DNA of 64,000 nucleotides from positions 5,744,501-5,808,500 of the forward strand of contig NC_092323.1 of the NCBI RefSeq assembly GCF_036785885.1. The letters run 5' to 3'. Below, one piece after another: positions 1 through 14,187 of this stretch; position 1 is the stretch's first letter; every line of letters starts with the position of its first letter. The position numbers and the translations under genes are program-made. Under the pieces are notes generated by a model. The model saw only the letters and a list, made by a program, of their open reading frames with translations, was not told the DNA's origin and ran no database searches. The stretch comes from Coffea arabica. Taxonomy: Eukaryota; Streptophyta; Magnoliopsida; Gentianales; Rubiaceae.

Positions 1-49
1 CCTATATACTGGCATGCTACTTATAATGATATTGACATATGTTCTGTAG

Positions 50-3000
50 TTGCTAAAAAATCTGGTGGAAAGACGAAGAATGGTGAAATCATGGTTGAAA
101 GCAGCCTCAGGTCTGAAGGCCCAGCAACTTGACATACAGCAACAAGCACTGAAGCTAACAGCAAACAGGTTTTCTATTCAGACATCTTGTTTTCCTTAGC
201 AACCTTAACTTTTTTACTAATTTTTTTTTTCAATTTTAAAACTGATGTGCTGTTCTGTCCATTGGTTGGATGGCTATTAGCATGTATGGATGCCTCGGAT
301 TCTCAAATTCCAGGTTTTATGCAAAGCCACTTGCTGAGCTTATAACCTTGCAGGTCAGTAGTTTCTTTCTGGATGCAAGTTAAAAGAATGCAATTCTCAT
401 TAAATGATAGTCTGGATGTATTTTTGACAAAATTTTCATTGTTGTGAAGGGAAGGGAGATTTTACAGAGTACGGTTGACCTTGTTCAGAATATTTTAAAC
501 TTGGAGGTCGCATCTTTCATTTCATTTTGGACTAGTGAATGGAGTGTCCGTATGTCTGCAGATTTTCCATGTTTAAGATGTTACATTGACTGGTACGGTG
601 TTCTTTTTGTCTGGCAGGTCATTTATGGGGACACAGATTCCATTATGATTTATACTGGGCTTGATGATATTGGAAAAGCAAAAGCAATCGCAGGAAAGGT
701 GATTCAAGAGGTAGGGTTGATTGTTTGCTCATTCTTTTGGTAAATCATCTAAAGAATTTCACTGACCTACTGAGGCTAAATTTTTGCCTCTTTTTGCCTT
801 TTGTTGCATTTCATTTAAATTAATCACTTAGTACATTTTGACAATAGTTCAACCAGAAAAGAATGCTGTTTTTGGCATCAGAAAATGGTAGGCGACTCAG
901 AAAAATTAGAAAGCTAGGACATCAGAAAATGGTATGCGGCTCAGAAAAATTAGAAAGCTAGAAAATTTGATATGTTTTTTTTTTCCTCCTAGCACAATAC
1001 AAGTTTGGGTTTATCTTCAGGGATTGAGAAGTGCATGTCTCTGTTGTAATACAGATATTTAAAATTACTAATGGTTTCTTTTCATAGGTCAACAAGAAGT
1101 ATAGATGCTTAGAAATTGATCTTGATGGTCTGTACAAAAAAATGTTGCTGCTTAAGAAAAAGAAGTATGCAGCAATTAAAGTGCAGTTTAAAGATGGAAT
1201 GCCTAATGAGGTACATTTTGGAAATGTATTTTGCTGGACGACATAGGACTCTGCAATAGTTGCATATCAATGAATCTATCCACTTTATTGAAGGTCATCG
1301 AACGGAAAGGTCTTGATATGGTTCGGAGAGACTGGAGCTTACTCTCGAAGGAATTGGGAGATTTCTGTCTGAGTCAAATATTATCTGGCGGGTATACTCT
1401 TTGTACTGATTGTCATTGTGCTATATAATCTTTATCGTTGTTAGATGTGATCTGAGACTGTCAAACTTACGGGGTGAGCTTTGTTAGGTCTTGTGAGGAT
1501 GTTGTTGAATCAATACACGACTCCCTTGTTAAGGTAATATTCTGAAACCCACAGAAAGCTCATCAGTGTATGTAGATGGTCCTGGTTACAAAGCAGTAAC
1601 AGATAATCAATATTACAGTTGCTACATGCTAACAAGATTTTGAGTGGACAAGCTCAACTTAGCTAGAATATGTTGAAATTTCATTGGCAGCTAAAAGCAG
1701 ACTTTGTAAAGGAGGCAGTCTCTTTTCAAAATTTTGTTACTAATGTCATTGCACATTACTCATGCTTCATCCTACTATCACTTGTGTTTTTGTCTTTTGA
1801 CATTTGATTTCAACTTTTAACGACTTTGAATCAGCTTGAAGTTAACTCAATTAATTGGCATTGATAATGTGGTAAACTGTTAATTGACCTCGTGTGGAAA
1901 AATGCCTAATGGTCTGAAAATCCTTTTTGATGGAGCTTATATATTTTTCTGCAGATTCAAGATGATATGAGAAGGGGACAAATAGAACTCGAAAAATACA
2001 TTATCACAAAGACATTGACAAAAGCACCAGAAGCTTACCCTGATGCAAAAAGTCAACCCCATGTTGAAGTTCGTTCATAGACCCACTTTTTGTCTTGTCT
2101 TCTACAAAACAAAAACCTTTTCATTCTAAACCATCTCAAAGTTTCATTTTGGAGTTTGTTGAATTAATTGCACTAATTATTCATGCATGGATGTGGTTGT
2201 CTGTTTTCCAGGTTGCCCTTAGATTGAGGAGAAATGGTTATGTGACTGGTTGCTCTGCTGGAGATACGGTACCTTATATCATCTGCTGTGAGCAGGTCCG
2301 TGTTTTGCTTATATATTTATCATTCTTTATCTGATGTTTTCCTTCAACTCCAACTACTTCCATCCCAATTCCTTGTGTTAAAATCTCCCCTTCATATGGT
2401 GTGGTAGGGGATTAGCTCAAGTGGCTCGGGGATTGCTCAGCGAGCAAGGCATCCTGATGAGGTGAAGAAAGGCAACGGGAAATGGATAATTGACATTGAT
2501 TATTATTTGGCGCAACAGGTTTTTCATCAACTTTATATGACCAGTGACAACTAGTGCTGTTGATTATAAATAAAAAAGTACATGGTTCAGGTTTTCTAAT
2601 TGCTTAAGTGTGTTCGTTGACATTGCAGATTCATCCTGTGGTTTCACGTCTTTGTGCTCCAATTCAGGGTACGAGTCCAGCACGTTTGGCTGATTGTTTA
2701 GGGCTTGACTCATCTAAGGTAAAGTAACATTTGCTTTGAACTTTTAATGTAGGTTTTTTTTTTTGTGTTGTAGAATCTGCAACTGGAACTAAAACAATCT
2801 GATTCTTTCAGTTCCAAAGTAAAACAAATGAAGCTGGTAGCAGCGATTCTTCAAGCCTGCTTTTATGTGTAGGTGACGACGAGGAGAGGTAATCATTCTG
2901 TCAGCCACGAAGTGTTGATAATACTCTTAAATTTTGATTTAGATGGAGAATTGCCCTGTCTAAGGAAAGGCATTTCCTAACTTATGAGGAAATGTACTCT

Positions 3001-4787
3001 AGACTTAAATTCTTGTTGACTTGCCGACTCCCAAGGAGCCATATTTCCCAATATGGATTGTTAGCATTTTAATCTGAGTTTTCTTAGAAGCTAATTTTTT
3101 CCAGTTTTATTTACTAGTGTTATTATGTATATAAGTGGAATTACCTTGAGATGGACCACCAAAAATACACCAAATGTGTGCCTTTGATAATTGCAGATAT
3201 CGAGGTTGTGAGCCATTAGTTTTGTCATGTCCAAGCTGTTCCAGTTCCTTTGACTGCCCACCTCTATTCAGTTCCCTATGTTCGTTAATTAGTCAGAAGC
3301 CAGCAGATTCGCAAGCACCCGGGAATTTCTGGCTCAAATTACGTTGTCAATTGTGCTCTGTAGAAGGTGATCAGGGGAGAATATCTCCTGCAATGATAGC
3401 AAATCAGGTAATTCTCTGTAGTTTTTCAATTTTGGAGCTTCTCTTGTTCAATTTACATGGTTTGAATTTGAGCCTTTAACTGGTTTCTGGTTGCTCTACG
3501 GTCTAAAGAATAAAAGTGCTCGAAGGGAAAAAAATACAAAAGTATGGTTGCAGTAAAACAACACGGTTGGGTGTGGTGGCTTTATGTTATCATATGTAGA
3601 TCAGTGACGTACCCTGCCTGATATTTGACAGGTTAAAAAGCAAGCGGAAGGTTTCATCTTGGCATACTATCAGAGCTGGATGATGGTATGTATTCCCATA
3701 ACAGTCCTAATATAATTGGATTATGGTCTACTTATAGTTAGAATTGTTTAACAGAAATGTGTGATGAAAATGATTTTCAGTGTGATGATGAAACTTGCAA
3801 GTACACTACTCGTAGTTTGAATCTGCGGCTAATTGGTGACTGCGACCGGGGAACTGTTTGTCCTAATTATCCTCGCTGTAATGGGCGTCTCCTAAGAAAG
3901 GTTCTTCTCCCCTCCTTCCCGCTCTATTTCTCTTGAAACAAAATCTTGCAGTAAACTCACCAATGAGAACTTTTTATTCGTTTATTTATTTATTTTTCCT
4001 AGTACTCGGAAGCTGATCTATACAAGCAGCTTGCCTATTTCTGCCACATTCTGGATACTGTTCGTTGCGTTGATAAGGTTATTGTCCTTCTCAGTTCACT
4101 CCTTTCTCTATTAGTATATACCACGTATTGAGGAACAAATTCTTGTTTTTTTTTTTTGAGTACTGTTTGCTCATGGTAGTAAAAGAAATAGGATAAGTTA
4201 CCTTTAACCCTCTTGAATGGGTTAGTGATTTGCTACTTAACTTCTTTATGGTTTAAAAATTTATATATAACCTCGTCATAGTTTGATTAAAACCAATGAT
4301 CAATATTAAAATGTCAAAATCAAATTAATAAATTGACAAGTTCTCCTCTTCACTATTGCTTTTTCTTTTTTTTCCCTTTTCTTTCTCTTTTTGTTTAAAA
4401 ACCTATATTGATATTTATAACCTTTAAAGATGATGTTTTCTAACTTTTGGTATCTATTTTTTATTTTTATTTTTTGGTCTTTTGCATTTAGGAAAAAAAG
4501 TAGTCAAAAGATAAATTTATCAATTTTTTAAATTGAATTTGACTTTTTAATATTAACTATTACTTTAATAGAAAAATTGACAATGATACTGTAAGATTCG
4601 TTCAAAGAAATAACTAAGCGTTCTCGTTTTGAAATTGTAGATTGAAGCTGGTATGAAAAACCAACTTGAAAAAGAGCTTGCTGTAGTGCGGCCTTTAGTT
4701 GAATTGGCAGCGTCAACGGCGCAGAGCCTCCGTGACAGGTGTGCCTATGGGTGGGTACAGATGGAAAGCTTAGCTGTATCAATATGA
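50..4787 (+). CDS. POLA1 (ICU2): DNA polymerase alpha catalytic subunit, 3' part (5' end outside window)
   Basis: C-terminal 563 residues of the B-family polymerase that extends RNA primers during replication initiation. Exons: 50-168, 281-353, 450-506, 618-710, 1088-1210, 1294-1391, 1488-1533, 1955-2068, 2212-2295, 2408-2518, 2629-2718, 2812-2888, 3197-3407, 3632-3685, 3781-3900, 4003-4077, 4641-4787. All junctions are GT-AG and phases agree. Exons 1-2 encode the KLTANSMYG motif; exon 4 (618-710) carries YGDTDS, the catalytic metal-binding motif C. Exon 5 has the family's [10 protein letters not shown] stretch and exon 6 GLDMVRRDW. Exons 13-15 hold the two C-terminal cysteine clusters (CPSC, CQLC, then CDDETC and CPNYPRC), which bind zinc and the B subunit in this family. 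The TGA stop is at 4785. The 5' exons, including motif A, lie outside the window. It converges on NAPRT. Identity is very secure. Confidence 0.96.
876..963. repeat. 44-bp tandem duplication in a POLA1 intron
   Basis: Two adjacent copies, 876-919 and 920-963, both beginning CATCAGAAAATGGTA and containing CTCAGAAAAATTAGAAAGCT, with about three differences. It lies in the intron between the exons ending at 710 and starting at 1088 and touches no splice site. Confidence 0.85.
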
Positions 4788-5469
4788 TGCATGTTTGCAC
4801 TATCGAGTTATAAATGCTTAATAGTATCTTTATGGTTTGGGGCTTGCACGAGCGTAATTCCCTCGATCCAACCTATGTATATAGTCAATCTGAAAATTCA
4901 AATGGACAAAAGTTTGGGAGTGAAGAAATAGTGTCGTGTAATCTCGGGTACTTTAATATCAACTGGTCTCAGTATTGCCACATGCTGTCAGTGGAGCAGT
5001 CGGGCAACGATGTCCCAAGACAGCCAAGTAGGACTATAATACTTTGTTTGCCGATTGGCAGGAAAAAAAAAAGAAGAGGATCTTGATGCTTTTTGCTGCA
5101 ATGTCTTTGGAAAGATATCGGGAAAATCTTTCTCAGATGATAACACAGTATTAGCAAATCAAAAGTTGCTGATTTTAACAAGGGCTAACGGCATCAAGCT
5201 TGCTAAGAATGCATATCTAGCTTGTCTGCCTGGTACATTTACCACTCCCAATTTTGTTTTCCCAATTAACCTTGTATATGTTACCTATAAATGTTTTGTA
5301 CAAATTACAAGTGATCAAATTGAACTACCATGTGAAGCTGGGTACAGAGGGGGAGGGTGTATGCGTGTTAAATCCTAAAACCAACAGGTGCCTTGCAATT
5401 AACCACGTAAAAATCTCTGATACACGGTTGGGGAACCGAACAGCCTATAAGGGTGGCAAGGTTTGGCTC
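4788..5469. other. Convergent 3' region between POLA1 and NAPRT
   Basis: This 682-bp stretch separates the stop codons of two convergent genes and should hold both 3' UTRs. Short open frames on the + strand here resemble no family I recognise, and the one running to 5529 is antisense to the last NAPRT exon. I see no further gene. Confidence 0.6.
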
Positions 5470-8400
5470 TCATTGCAATTCTCCAACGGGTGCTTCATTG
5501 AGCCAGAGAAAATGAATGAAGTCATATAACTTTGCACTTACACTAACCTGCCAAGTAAATATCATTAACGATAATAATATTAGATTATCAAATTTCATTT
5601 TTACCAATCACAAAAGCCCATATGATAATAAATAAACATAGTCTGTCAGGGTGTAAATATAGCTTTATATGATACCTTGTAAGGTGTTGGGTTCAACCTT
5701 CTCATGTGATCAGGACGCATCCGGTCCAGTTGGTCAATACAGCGGTCCCTTATCTCTTTGATGGGTGGTAACTCCTCTCTTCTTCTATCTACAGGAATTG
5801 CAAATCCATGAAAATAGCGAATAAGTTTCACATATAATTAAATTATCCAAGGGAGCATTCGAACAGACTATGACTATAGTCAAAAGTAGCTCGACAACAG
5901 CAAATCGAAGGATAATATTCAGAAAGGAATAAATGGTGCTTTAAATATCCTCTCATTTCCATTCTATGTGCTCTTTATCCTTATTAACCGGGATATGAAA
6001 ATTTATTATGACGTGCTCTCATTTTATAAAATCCAAAACAGGTAGCCATACGCCTAAAGCTTCCAAATACCTTGTAGTCCCCCAAGCATGAGAGAACAGA
6101 GGCTACGTACATTCCACTTTCCCGAAAATACACAAGTTTGAGCACGTGATAGCCAGGTTACATGCAATTGAATATAACCAGTTAACTGCTAATTGGGCTT
6201 CATTCCTAAATATTCAATTCTAGTTAGGCTTCTGCAATCTGTCACCCACTTAATGCAGGTAGTGCACTAAATCTACCAAAACCAAAGCCATGATATAACT
6301 AACCATTACTTGGAAAAAGTACGATGCACAAATGACTTTATGCCACCCCCCCAAAGGAAGAGCAAAAAATAGATACTCATGCATTCACATACTTTTCCTG
6401 ATCTCTCACAGATTGCAGTTACTAAGATATGCACTCAACCATGACCGGAAATTCAGATTTTGCAAACTAAGAGATCACAATTCACCTGAACTACCCGACC
6501 AATAGCACTTTAGAAGTTCCTCAACCTTCTGCGGAACCACATATGCTCGTTTTGACTCATTAAATGGATGGCGACACAAAATCCGCTCACCTACCTGAGA
6601 ATGGCATCAGTAAATCAGCATAAAAGATCAAAGAGTACTGTCATACACAAGGAATTCAGCAATCCACAGGCAGCATGAACACGCACAGGATAAATCCATT
6701 GCTTATTTCCATATATTGGCTTGTGTCTCTATTATCCTTTCTCCATAAACAAACTTTTTTATTGGACTAAGGTTGACACCATAACTCTGATAAAAGCCAG
6801 CCTCTTCATTTACTTCTAATTCAATACAGCCAGAAAAAATCTTAATCCCTGGGAAGAAATGCAATACACTGAATGATTTAAGTTGCCCGTTACGACTTGC
6901 AAGTTCAAGATAAAATCTATACCAAGACCTAGTTAATCACTTGATTCGATATAGAAGCCTAGATGACCATGTATATAGCGAAAGTCAGTTCGCTTTGTCT
7001 TAATCAGAAACTAATAAAGTTATCATCAGATTATAATTCTCTCTCTAAAACCAATAAAAAACAACTATATTTGCTTAAACAGTCGATAACAGGACGAACA
7101 ACTAGGTTACATCAATAAGGGGGGAGGGCCTAGTCTTGTGTAACTAGATAAACAACATAGCAGATAAGTAGAGGAAACTAATATGCAAGAAAGCTTATGA
7201 AGGACTATCTGTTAGTAATATGTTAGAACATCCAAAAGAAGCACCAAAAAGAAGTCCTTAAATACATACATACCTTTGGAGACGGCTCATTTTCCCCAGT
7301 CATTATATCTACAAGAGGATAACCTTCTTTCCCATACAATCTGTAACACCGTTTTTTACACGGAATAGAGACCTAAAGCCAAAATTCATAAGCTTCCAAA
7401 GTGTAGAACAAAAATACCCAAAAAACTAGGAAACAACCAGATCAACCTTTGAAACATCTTCAGAAAGTTTAATACGGGGCTGGTTATTTATTTCAACAAG
7501 CTTGAAGACAACACCTAGGGCAGGTTGAGCATAGCATGTAACCAAATGAGTTCCAATTCCAAAAGCATCAACCTCATGACCCTGTGCAAGAAAAAATCAA
7601 TTAATGCAACCAAATTTTCCTTAAATGAAATAAAACTCAGTGCTCTTGGTAACTGAGACCAGAGAAGTCACATAGGACTCAACTGACAATCAATTGATTT
7701 TCATCTTCCATCATAAATGCACATCGCATAATATGGTAACAGAATAATTTGGTTGTAAAACTGCACATCATGCATTCGCATAACTGCAAATTTTCTCATT
7801 ACAGGCCAAAATTGATTTCAAACCTAATCCTCATACACAACAAACAAAGACAAATAAATTATGTATTTAATCACATATTGCCACCTCTACAAGGCCAGCA
7901 GTTGGCCCCTTTTAATGGGGGTAAACAAGCCAAAGATACTCTTCCACATATCTATAATCAGATGGAAAACCAGCTTAGCACCAGAGTGTCATTCTAATGC
8001 ATTCCACAAGACAATGCAATATTGATCAGAAGGCAGAGAGAAAATTAAAGCTGATGTGTTGAGTTAACCAAAACATGACCAGGAGTTCCATGAATACATC
8101 ATAAACATCTAATTTCTAAAGAACTCACCTGCTTGTTCAAATCATCTAATGTTTCCTCATTGAGATCATTACTGGCTGTGATGCTCGTCCTTCCAAAATC
8201 AGGGACTCCAAATTCCGTTTCAATAGAATGAAAGAACTTTCTAGCCTCACACGACAGGTATGCAAGATCACCGGAGTCTAATCTAATCCCTTGTGCCTTA
8301 TACCTGCAAAATATCATTTTAGTAAACCAAGAACATAATATCACCATAAAATATAACGAAGTCCTGGCAGAAAAACCCAATGCAAAGTGGATCTATCAAG

Positions 8401-11400
8401 TAAAATCAACAAATCAACACTTCAGCTAAGCTTGCAAATGTTATTCTTTGGATAATTGAAGGTTTCGATAGTGAATTAGCTTATATTGTTCAGCACATAA
8501 ATCCAGTTTCTTGTAATTTTATTCTACTATGGTATTTTATAGTTTGTTTTATTTATTTAGTAGGGCAACCTATTTGATACAAAATAACTTCCTGAATTAC
8601 ATCAGATACAAATCAAAGATCAAATTACCCAATTCCTTGTACCTCTTGTACAAATGCAACTAATTAAAATGAAAAGAAAGCATGTCTACCCAGGAAAAGT
8701 TAGAATTAAGCCGAGACATCCCTTTGACCTCATCATCCATTGGATACCCTCAGCTATGTATTTTCCATAAGAGCATTTACGTTATCTTCACTGGCCACAG
8801 AACCATAGAGTAAACCTTGTGAACTTTTGTTTCACCATTGCATATATATTTCATAAGAGCATTTCTCATTTAGTTTAAATACAGAATTAGAAGCTTGGCC
8901 TCACAATATTGTAAAATAAATATTTCATCCCTAGCAACCGCAAAATAAACTGGTCCAATCATGGTTGTTCCCAAAATTCCACGCCATTCTTAAAATAAAC
9001 AGCAGTTCTCATCATAAGAGGACAGTGTTAATAACCCTTTAGGACGTACCCCAGATCATTTAGGGCCAGAGCAACTGCACAAAAATTGGGAATGCCACTT
9101 CTGACTACCTGAAAAACATGGATATACTGATTAGAAATTTAAAAAAAAATGAATAGATAAGAGACCACTGATTTGAAGCTAGACAAATAATCCACAAACT
9201 ATAGCACCTTAGAAGCCCATAAATTTGCAGTATAATAGCTTTAAGTAATCCAAACTGTGCTCAATAACCGGCCCTAGGACTAGTGAAATATATTCCTAGA
9301 AAAATCAGAGTTATGCATATATGTAAACTAGAACACATGCAACAAGAAGCGTAGAAGTTAGACCCAAAATATCAGGTTTGAAAAATACAGTAGATTATGC
9401 ATACATAAGAAATGGCACGACCCACGATGAGCAACTCTGTGCACTGAGAGAAAGAGAGAGAGAGAGAGATAGCAAGAAGAAACTAAAAAATGCCACTTAC
9501 ATCATATGTGTCAACTAAGGCCAGAAAGTTGTTGGGAAATGCCAAAGCATATGACATGAATGCAGCTAGTTCACTTTGATTGGTTTCACCAAAAATACCA
9601 GCTAATAGTTTTGACCGCTGAAAAAAGAATATGAGCAGAATCAGTATACATAGATCCAACATAAAATTGTCTTCGACAATGCAGTTCTGCAATTCATTGG
9701 TCTCCATTAGCATTTAAACAAGGGGGCGCCTAAAGGTGAAACCATGAACTAACAAAAAGAGTTTACAGTTGTAACATAAATTTGTGCATTTGAAATTAAC
9801 AAAACTCACTCCACTATACATTAAAACACAAGAAATTGCTGGATTGTATTCTTCCCATACAAATGTCATACAGAGTTCTACCAAATAAAGTAAAAATCTG
9901 ATACATGATGGGATGGATTTCCTTACTTTTTGTACTCAACTAATTGCAGCAATTAATATTCAATATTACTGAATATGAAAAATTGCATTGCTGTGTGTGA
10001 TGCCTATCAGATGTCCCATGGCCTGCCTGGGATTTTGCTAGAAGTTGAGAAGTATGGCAGTCTACAGATCCGTGCAAACAAAAATAATCAGTATGAAAAA
10101 GATCTAGACAAAACACATAGCAGATTATTCAATAGTTCAATATGGATGGCTCAAACAACCGTATTCTGATGCATAGTTATCCTTGTTAAAAGTAAACGTT
10201 AAATTAAGAGCAAACTGATAGAAAACTAGAGTACTTATAAAGAAGAGTAAAACACTTAGAAGCGTTTCAGTGAACCACATGACACCTTTAATTTGCTCAA
10301 CCATGTCTGCACCCAACTAACGAAATCCTCACAAACAGTTGAACCATCACAGCTACAGAGTGACTTCTCTAATATTTCATCAGGACTCTGCAAATTTCAA
10401 GGTCAATAAAATAAGGATGAATTTGCAAGTAAGATAGAGATACCTAAAATTCAACTACATAACCAGATTGACATGGAACAATCATTAATAGCACAATGAT
10501 CTTTCTTCTTTTTTTTTCTAGTACTATGATATTGATATAAATTATCCACTTAAGAATGTGCAAGGAAAACCAAACAGACTGAAATGGCCATGGAAGATAA
10601 GAAAAAACTGACTAGTTACCAAGAAAACACATTATTTTAATAACTTCACTAATCCTAGTAGTATAAAACTTCCAAGTAGGACGCATCCATCATATGTTAC
10701 AAAGTTTGTGCTGTATTTCAACACATCAAAAATATGCTACATAACCATTAAGTTTAGGTTGCATTCTCACCTTGCCCAATGACATGCAAGCCCCAGCATC
10801 CACGAAACTTATTTTGGACGTTCATGGTTACCAAAATGGATGTCCCAAGTTACACATAGATGTAACAATTCTAAAGTTCATCATACAACATGGAGATGCA
10901 ATGTCCCTATCAAAATCCTTCAAAACATGTACAAACAAGTACTGTAGCACTAAGTTTATAATAGTTCTAAGGCATTGCTTAATACAGTCCTTCCAAATCT
11001 CAAGCTTATGGATAAATGACTACACATGCAAGCAGTCACTGACATTTGAAAACAAGATAGCAATGAAATCTTTACAGAAAAGGAAAGTTCACCTACCAAA
11101 AATGAGCTAACAAAAGCATGAGAATGAGTTCCACGAAGTGGGATCCCAAACAATCTACCAGCTGCTACATTGCTGTTATGACATAATACCAAAAAAATAT
11201 GAGCTTATTCATTAAACACAAGAAAACAGGTCCACATACAAAGAACTCTGCATTTTTTTTTTATATTCTTTTCTAGCAAGAGAGGGGAGGGGTTTTAAGA
11301 GCGGGGAGGTGGTAGGGGGATTAGAGAACTCTGCATCTTGTTTTCTGATTTGTCTGCAGTTTGTCCATATTTTCCTTTTTTTGTTGGTTTGGGTTTGGGG

Positions 11401-14187
11401 GGGGCAGAGGGGAGGGGGGAAGGCTTTGGTAATAGCCACATCATCCGTAAGTCATATAAACCACTTATGATTTTCTCTTTTTTTTTTTTATTTTTGAAAC
11501 AAAACATTGGCAAAATTAGTGAGAGAGATTGAAATCATCTTAGAACCAAAAAAGCTGTCTCTACTTTATGCATTTGACCAACCAAAAAGGCATGTTGAAT
11601 TACTTTAACTAGAGATGCTTCCATTAAATCTGGTCATTTCAACAATTGAATGACAAAACTCCAAGTCTAGATTGTGTTCATAACCAGGAAAAACAGCAAA
11701 AACTGTTCAAGAGAAGCATCAGACCACCTTGTCTGAACTGAAAAACTATATCAATAGCAATCACCTTGTTGCGTCAAATCCTCCCATGTAGCAATATTTG
11801 GATGCTGATATGCCACCATCAGGGCCCTAATTATAAAGCAATTTTTACAATAAATAACTACCAAAAATTCTACAGAGGATAAATTTTAGAGAGAGAGAGA
11901 GAGAGAGGGAAACCAACCTGTGCCCTTCTGAGTCCAAATTCAAGAAGCAGTTTAGATTTTCCAGCAACAAAACGATGCCTGGCAGCATTAGTAGCAACCA
12001 ACGATGCATAGTTAATAAGATTCACAAATGGAGTTTCGAGCAGCTGGACCACCTTTAAGAACAATTAGAACCACTCAGGACGCATTCATAATAGTGGGAC
12101 ACATTTCAAGAAAAATAACCATCATTGCACACTTTGAAAACATTTATCCAGAGAAGATGCTTTAACAATATGATCTTGACCATACTTAGTTCAACTACTT
12201 ACCGCAACTGGTCCTTCAACCCTCAACAAAGGAACTTTAGGGAAGACTACGGATCCTTCAGAGATAGAATATATTTCAATATCTGAACAATCAAGTCCTC
12301 GGAGGTAATCAAAGAAACTATCCTGCATATTATTCAAGGACAAAGCACTTGGCAAGTCAAATCATAGATGAAAATGAAACATTTACCAATATCCTTAAGT
12401 TCCTCTTTAGTGCATAAAATGCATGATTATATGATCCAATGACACTTTTAAAAACTTTTATGTAGATCACACTTTTAAAATTCTTATCTCAATGACACTT
12501 TGGTACTTCTATCATTACCTACATTAACCATTATTCGATTTTCAAACTCACGCCGAGTTCAATCGTGCTTCTTCAAACTGCAGGTATGCATATATAGGAA
12601 CCAGTTGCATATTAAACTAGATATCCTGAGAATATTGAGAGTTTTTCTTTTCCCCTCCAGATTGTATGCACAGGCAGCAGCTGATTCGAGAGGAGCCATT
12701 GAGGCAACTCAAGGTAGTGAATGCCATGCATCCCTGGAGAAGGGGGAGGGTGAAGCAAGCCCTCAATTTCTTTGCCAACATTGCTTTGAAATTGTTTCAA
12801 ACACTTAAACCTTGAGAGAGACTCTTTTCCATGATCTCCAGGTAGTCATAAATCCTTACTCTACAAGCAGTAATTCTCACGGTACAAGCATTGAGTAATT
12901 TTACCTCGCATGATGGAGGTAATGTTGCCCGCACAAAAGCTATCTCATCCTCTGTAAAATTAAAATGAGCAACAAATCTTATGCAATCTTCTAAACCAGC
13001 AAATATTGTATATTCACCACCAAAGGGGTTCTTCCGGAAATACAAGTCAAACCTGAAACATTTTCAAGAACAGAATCTAAGCTATGAAAGACAAATTGGT
13101 TAGAACTTAGAAATTCAGTAATACATTAGAGAAAAAGCAAGAGTTGATTTGTCAAGTTGAGATGCAACTACGCTGAACTGCAGAAATTCGAATAGTACAC
13201 AAATGATGGGACAAGAATTATAAAATATAACCAAAATCTCAAATTCTGAGATGACATGTTTTCTTTCAAGATCTGCTTCAAAACTAGGAAGAATTGACCA
13301 GGCTTAACATATAAATTTCAGTCTCTTGAAGTTCGCATGCATCCACAGCTATGTAATTTGAAGCAAAAGCAGAAAAGAACTGGCTTAAACCCACAGCAAA
13401 TTATTCTGGAACAAAATGCACAATCATGTATCTGTCAGTTAGATAGTCAATAAATTGATCTAGATTCCGGAAACAGCGTAGTAAAAAAAAAACGAGTGAA
13501 CTTTGCAGCACACTTAATTGACAATAAATTTGCAATTTATCAGAAGAAAATTTTCCAAATTAAACAGCCATGAATAAACTAATAACCTTCACTTATAACA
13601 TTATCTAATTATCTAATGCACAAACAACAAGATATTTGTTTCTCAAAAAAATAACAAAATTTCTAATTACTTCTAAACAACAAGTTGGAGGTAACTCACT
13701 TCAGATATATCAAAAGGCATCAACCCTACGAATTAATTGACCACCACGAACACCTAATTTACATATTTGTTAGCCGTGAAGAAACCCAACGAGTCGAGAA
13801 AACGCATTAACGAAGGAGATAATTAATTATTTACATATTTTGTTAGCCGTGAAAAAACCTAACGAGTCGAGAAAATGCATTAACGAAGCAGATGATTAAT
13901 TAAAAGCAGAAGGAAATATTGGAAAGGAGTTATTGCAGCAAGTTTTAACGAAAGAACCGAAACTAATGAGTTTAGATGAATTTTTTTCTATAAAAAAAAA
14001 AAAGGCAACAAAAGTCTCACACGGCTCGTTCGTCGTGCTTGCCAGCTTTCCAGTATGCATAGGCCATAGTGAACTGATAGAGATCAGTAAGCAAAGGCGT
14101 CACCATTGGATTAGTCGGTCCATCAATCACACCCCCGTTCCGTTTATCATCAACCTTTTTCGGACCGTTCGCTACGGCTGCTTCCAT
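5470..14187 (-). CDS. NAPRT1: Nicotinate phosphoribosyltransferase
   Basis: Makes nicotinate mononucleotide from nicotinate and PRPP, the entry step of the Preiss-Handler NAD salvage route. Fifteen exons in transcript order: 14187-14021, 13052-12905, 12322-12203, 12052-11918, 11826-11765, 11172-11097, 10387-10286, 9617-9501, 9108-9050, 8303-8129, 7581-7447, 7372-7274, 6594-6486, 5788-5676, 5547-5470. Together 1695 nt, 564 aa, close to the roughly 560 aa usual for plants. Near the N-terminus it has [16 protein letters not shown] (family start motif); exon 6 has RGTHSHAF (His227/His229), where the active-site histidine region of the family sits. Exon 10 has [11 protein letters not shown] and ASNDLNEET, exon 11 [12 protein letters not shown] (phosphate-binding loop region). 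The last exon ends NEAPVGELQ, typical of plant NAPRT. The start is the first ATG with continuous homology (MEAAVANG); an upstream in-frame frame start lacks an ATG fitting the family. Likely cytosolic, as no targeting peptide is visible. Confidence 0.96.
9450..9469. repeat. (GA)n microsatellite in NAPRT intron
   Basis: GA dinucleotide run near 9450-9469, in the intron between the NAPRT exons ending at 9501 (exon 8) and starting at 9108 (exon 9). No coding effect. Confidence 0.7.
11888..11908. repeat. (GA)n microsatellite near NAPRT exon 4 donor
   Basis: About ten GA units. On the minus strand this becomes a (CT)n run that begins roughly 10 nt after the donor of NAPRT exon 4 (exon end 11918). 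Confidence 0.8.
13758..13902. repeat. 72-bp tandem duplication in NAPRT intron 1
   Basis: Two copies with a 72-bp offset (13758 and 13830), each starting TTTACATATTT and containing GTTAGCCGTGAA, AACGAGTCGAGAAAA and GCATTAACGAAG. They differ at only a few positions, so the duplication is fairly recent. It lies about 120 bp inside intron 1 from the donor of exon 1 and overlaps no exon. Confidence 0.85.

Noticed and set aside
5055-5529. Open frames on the + strand, once read as a small gene
   Set aside because: The distal part is antisense to the last NAPRT exon (5547-5470), which gives a perfect family C-terminus; the rest matches no family.
11212-11532. Overlapping frames on both strands
   Set aside because: Low-complexity G/T-rich intronic sequence of NAPRT; the peptides are Pro/Gly- or Phe-rich shadows.
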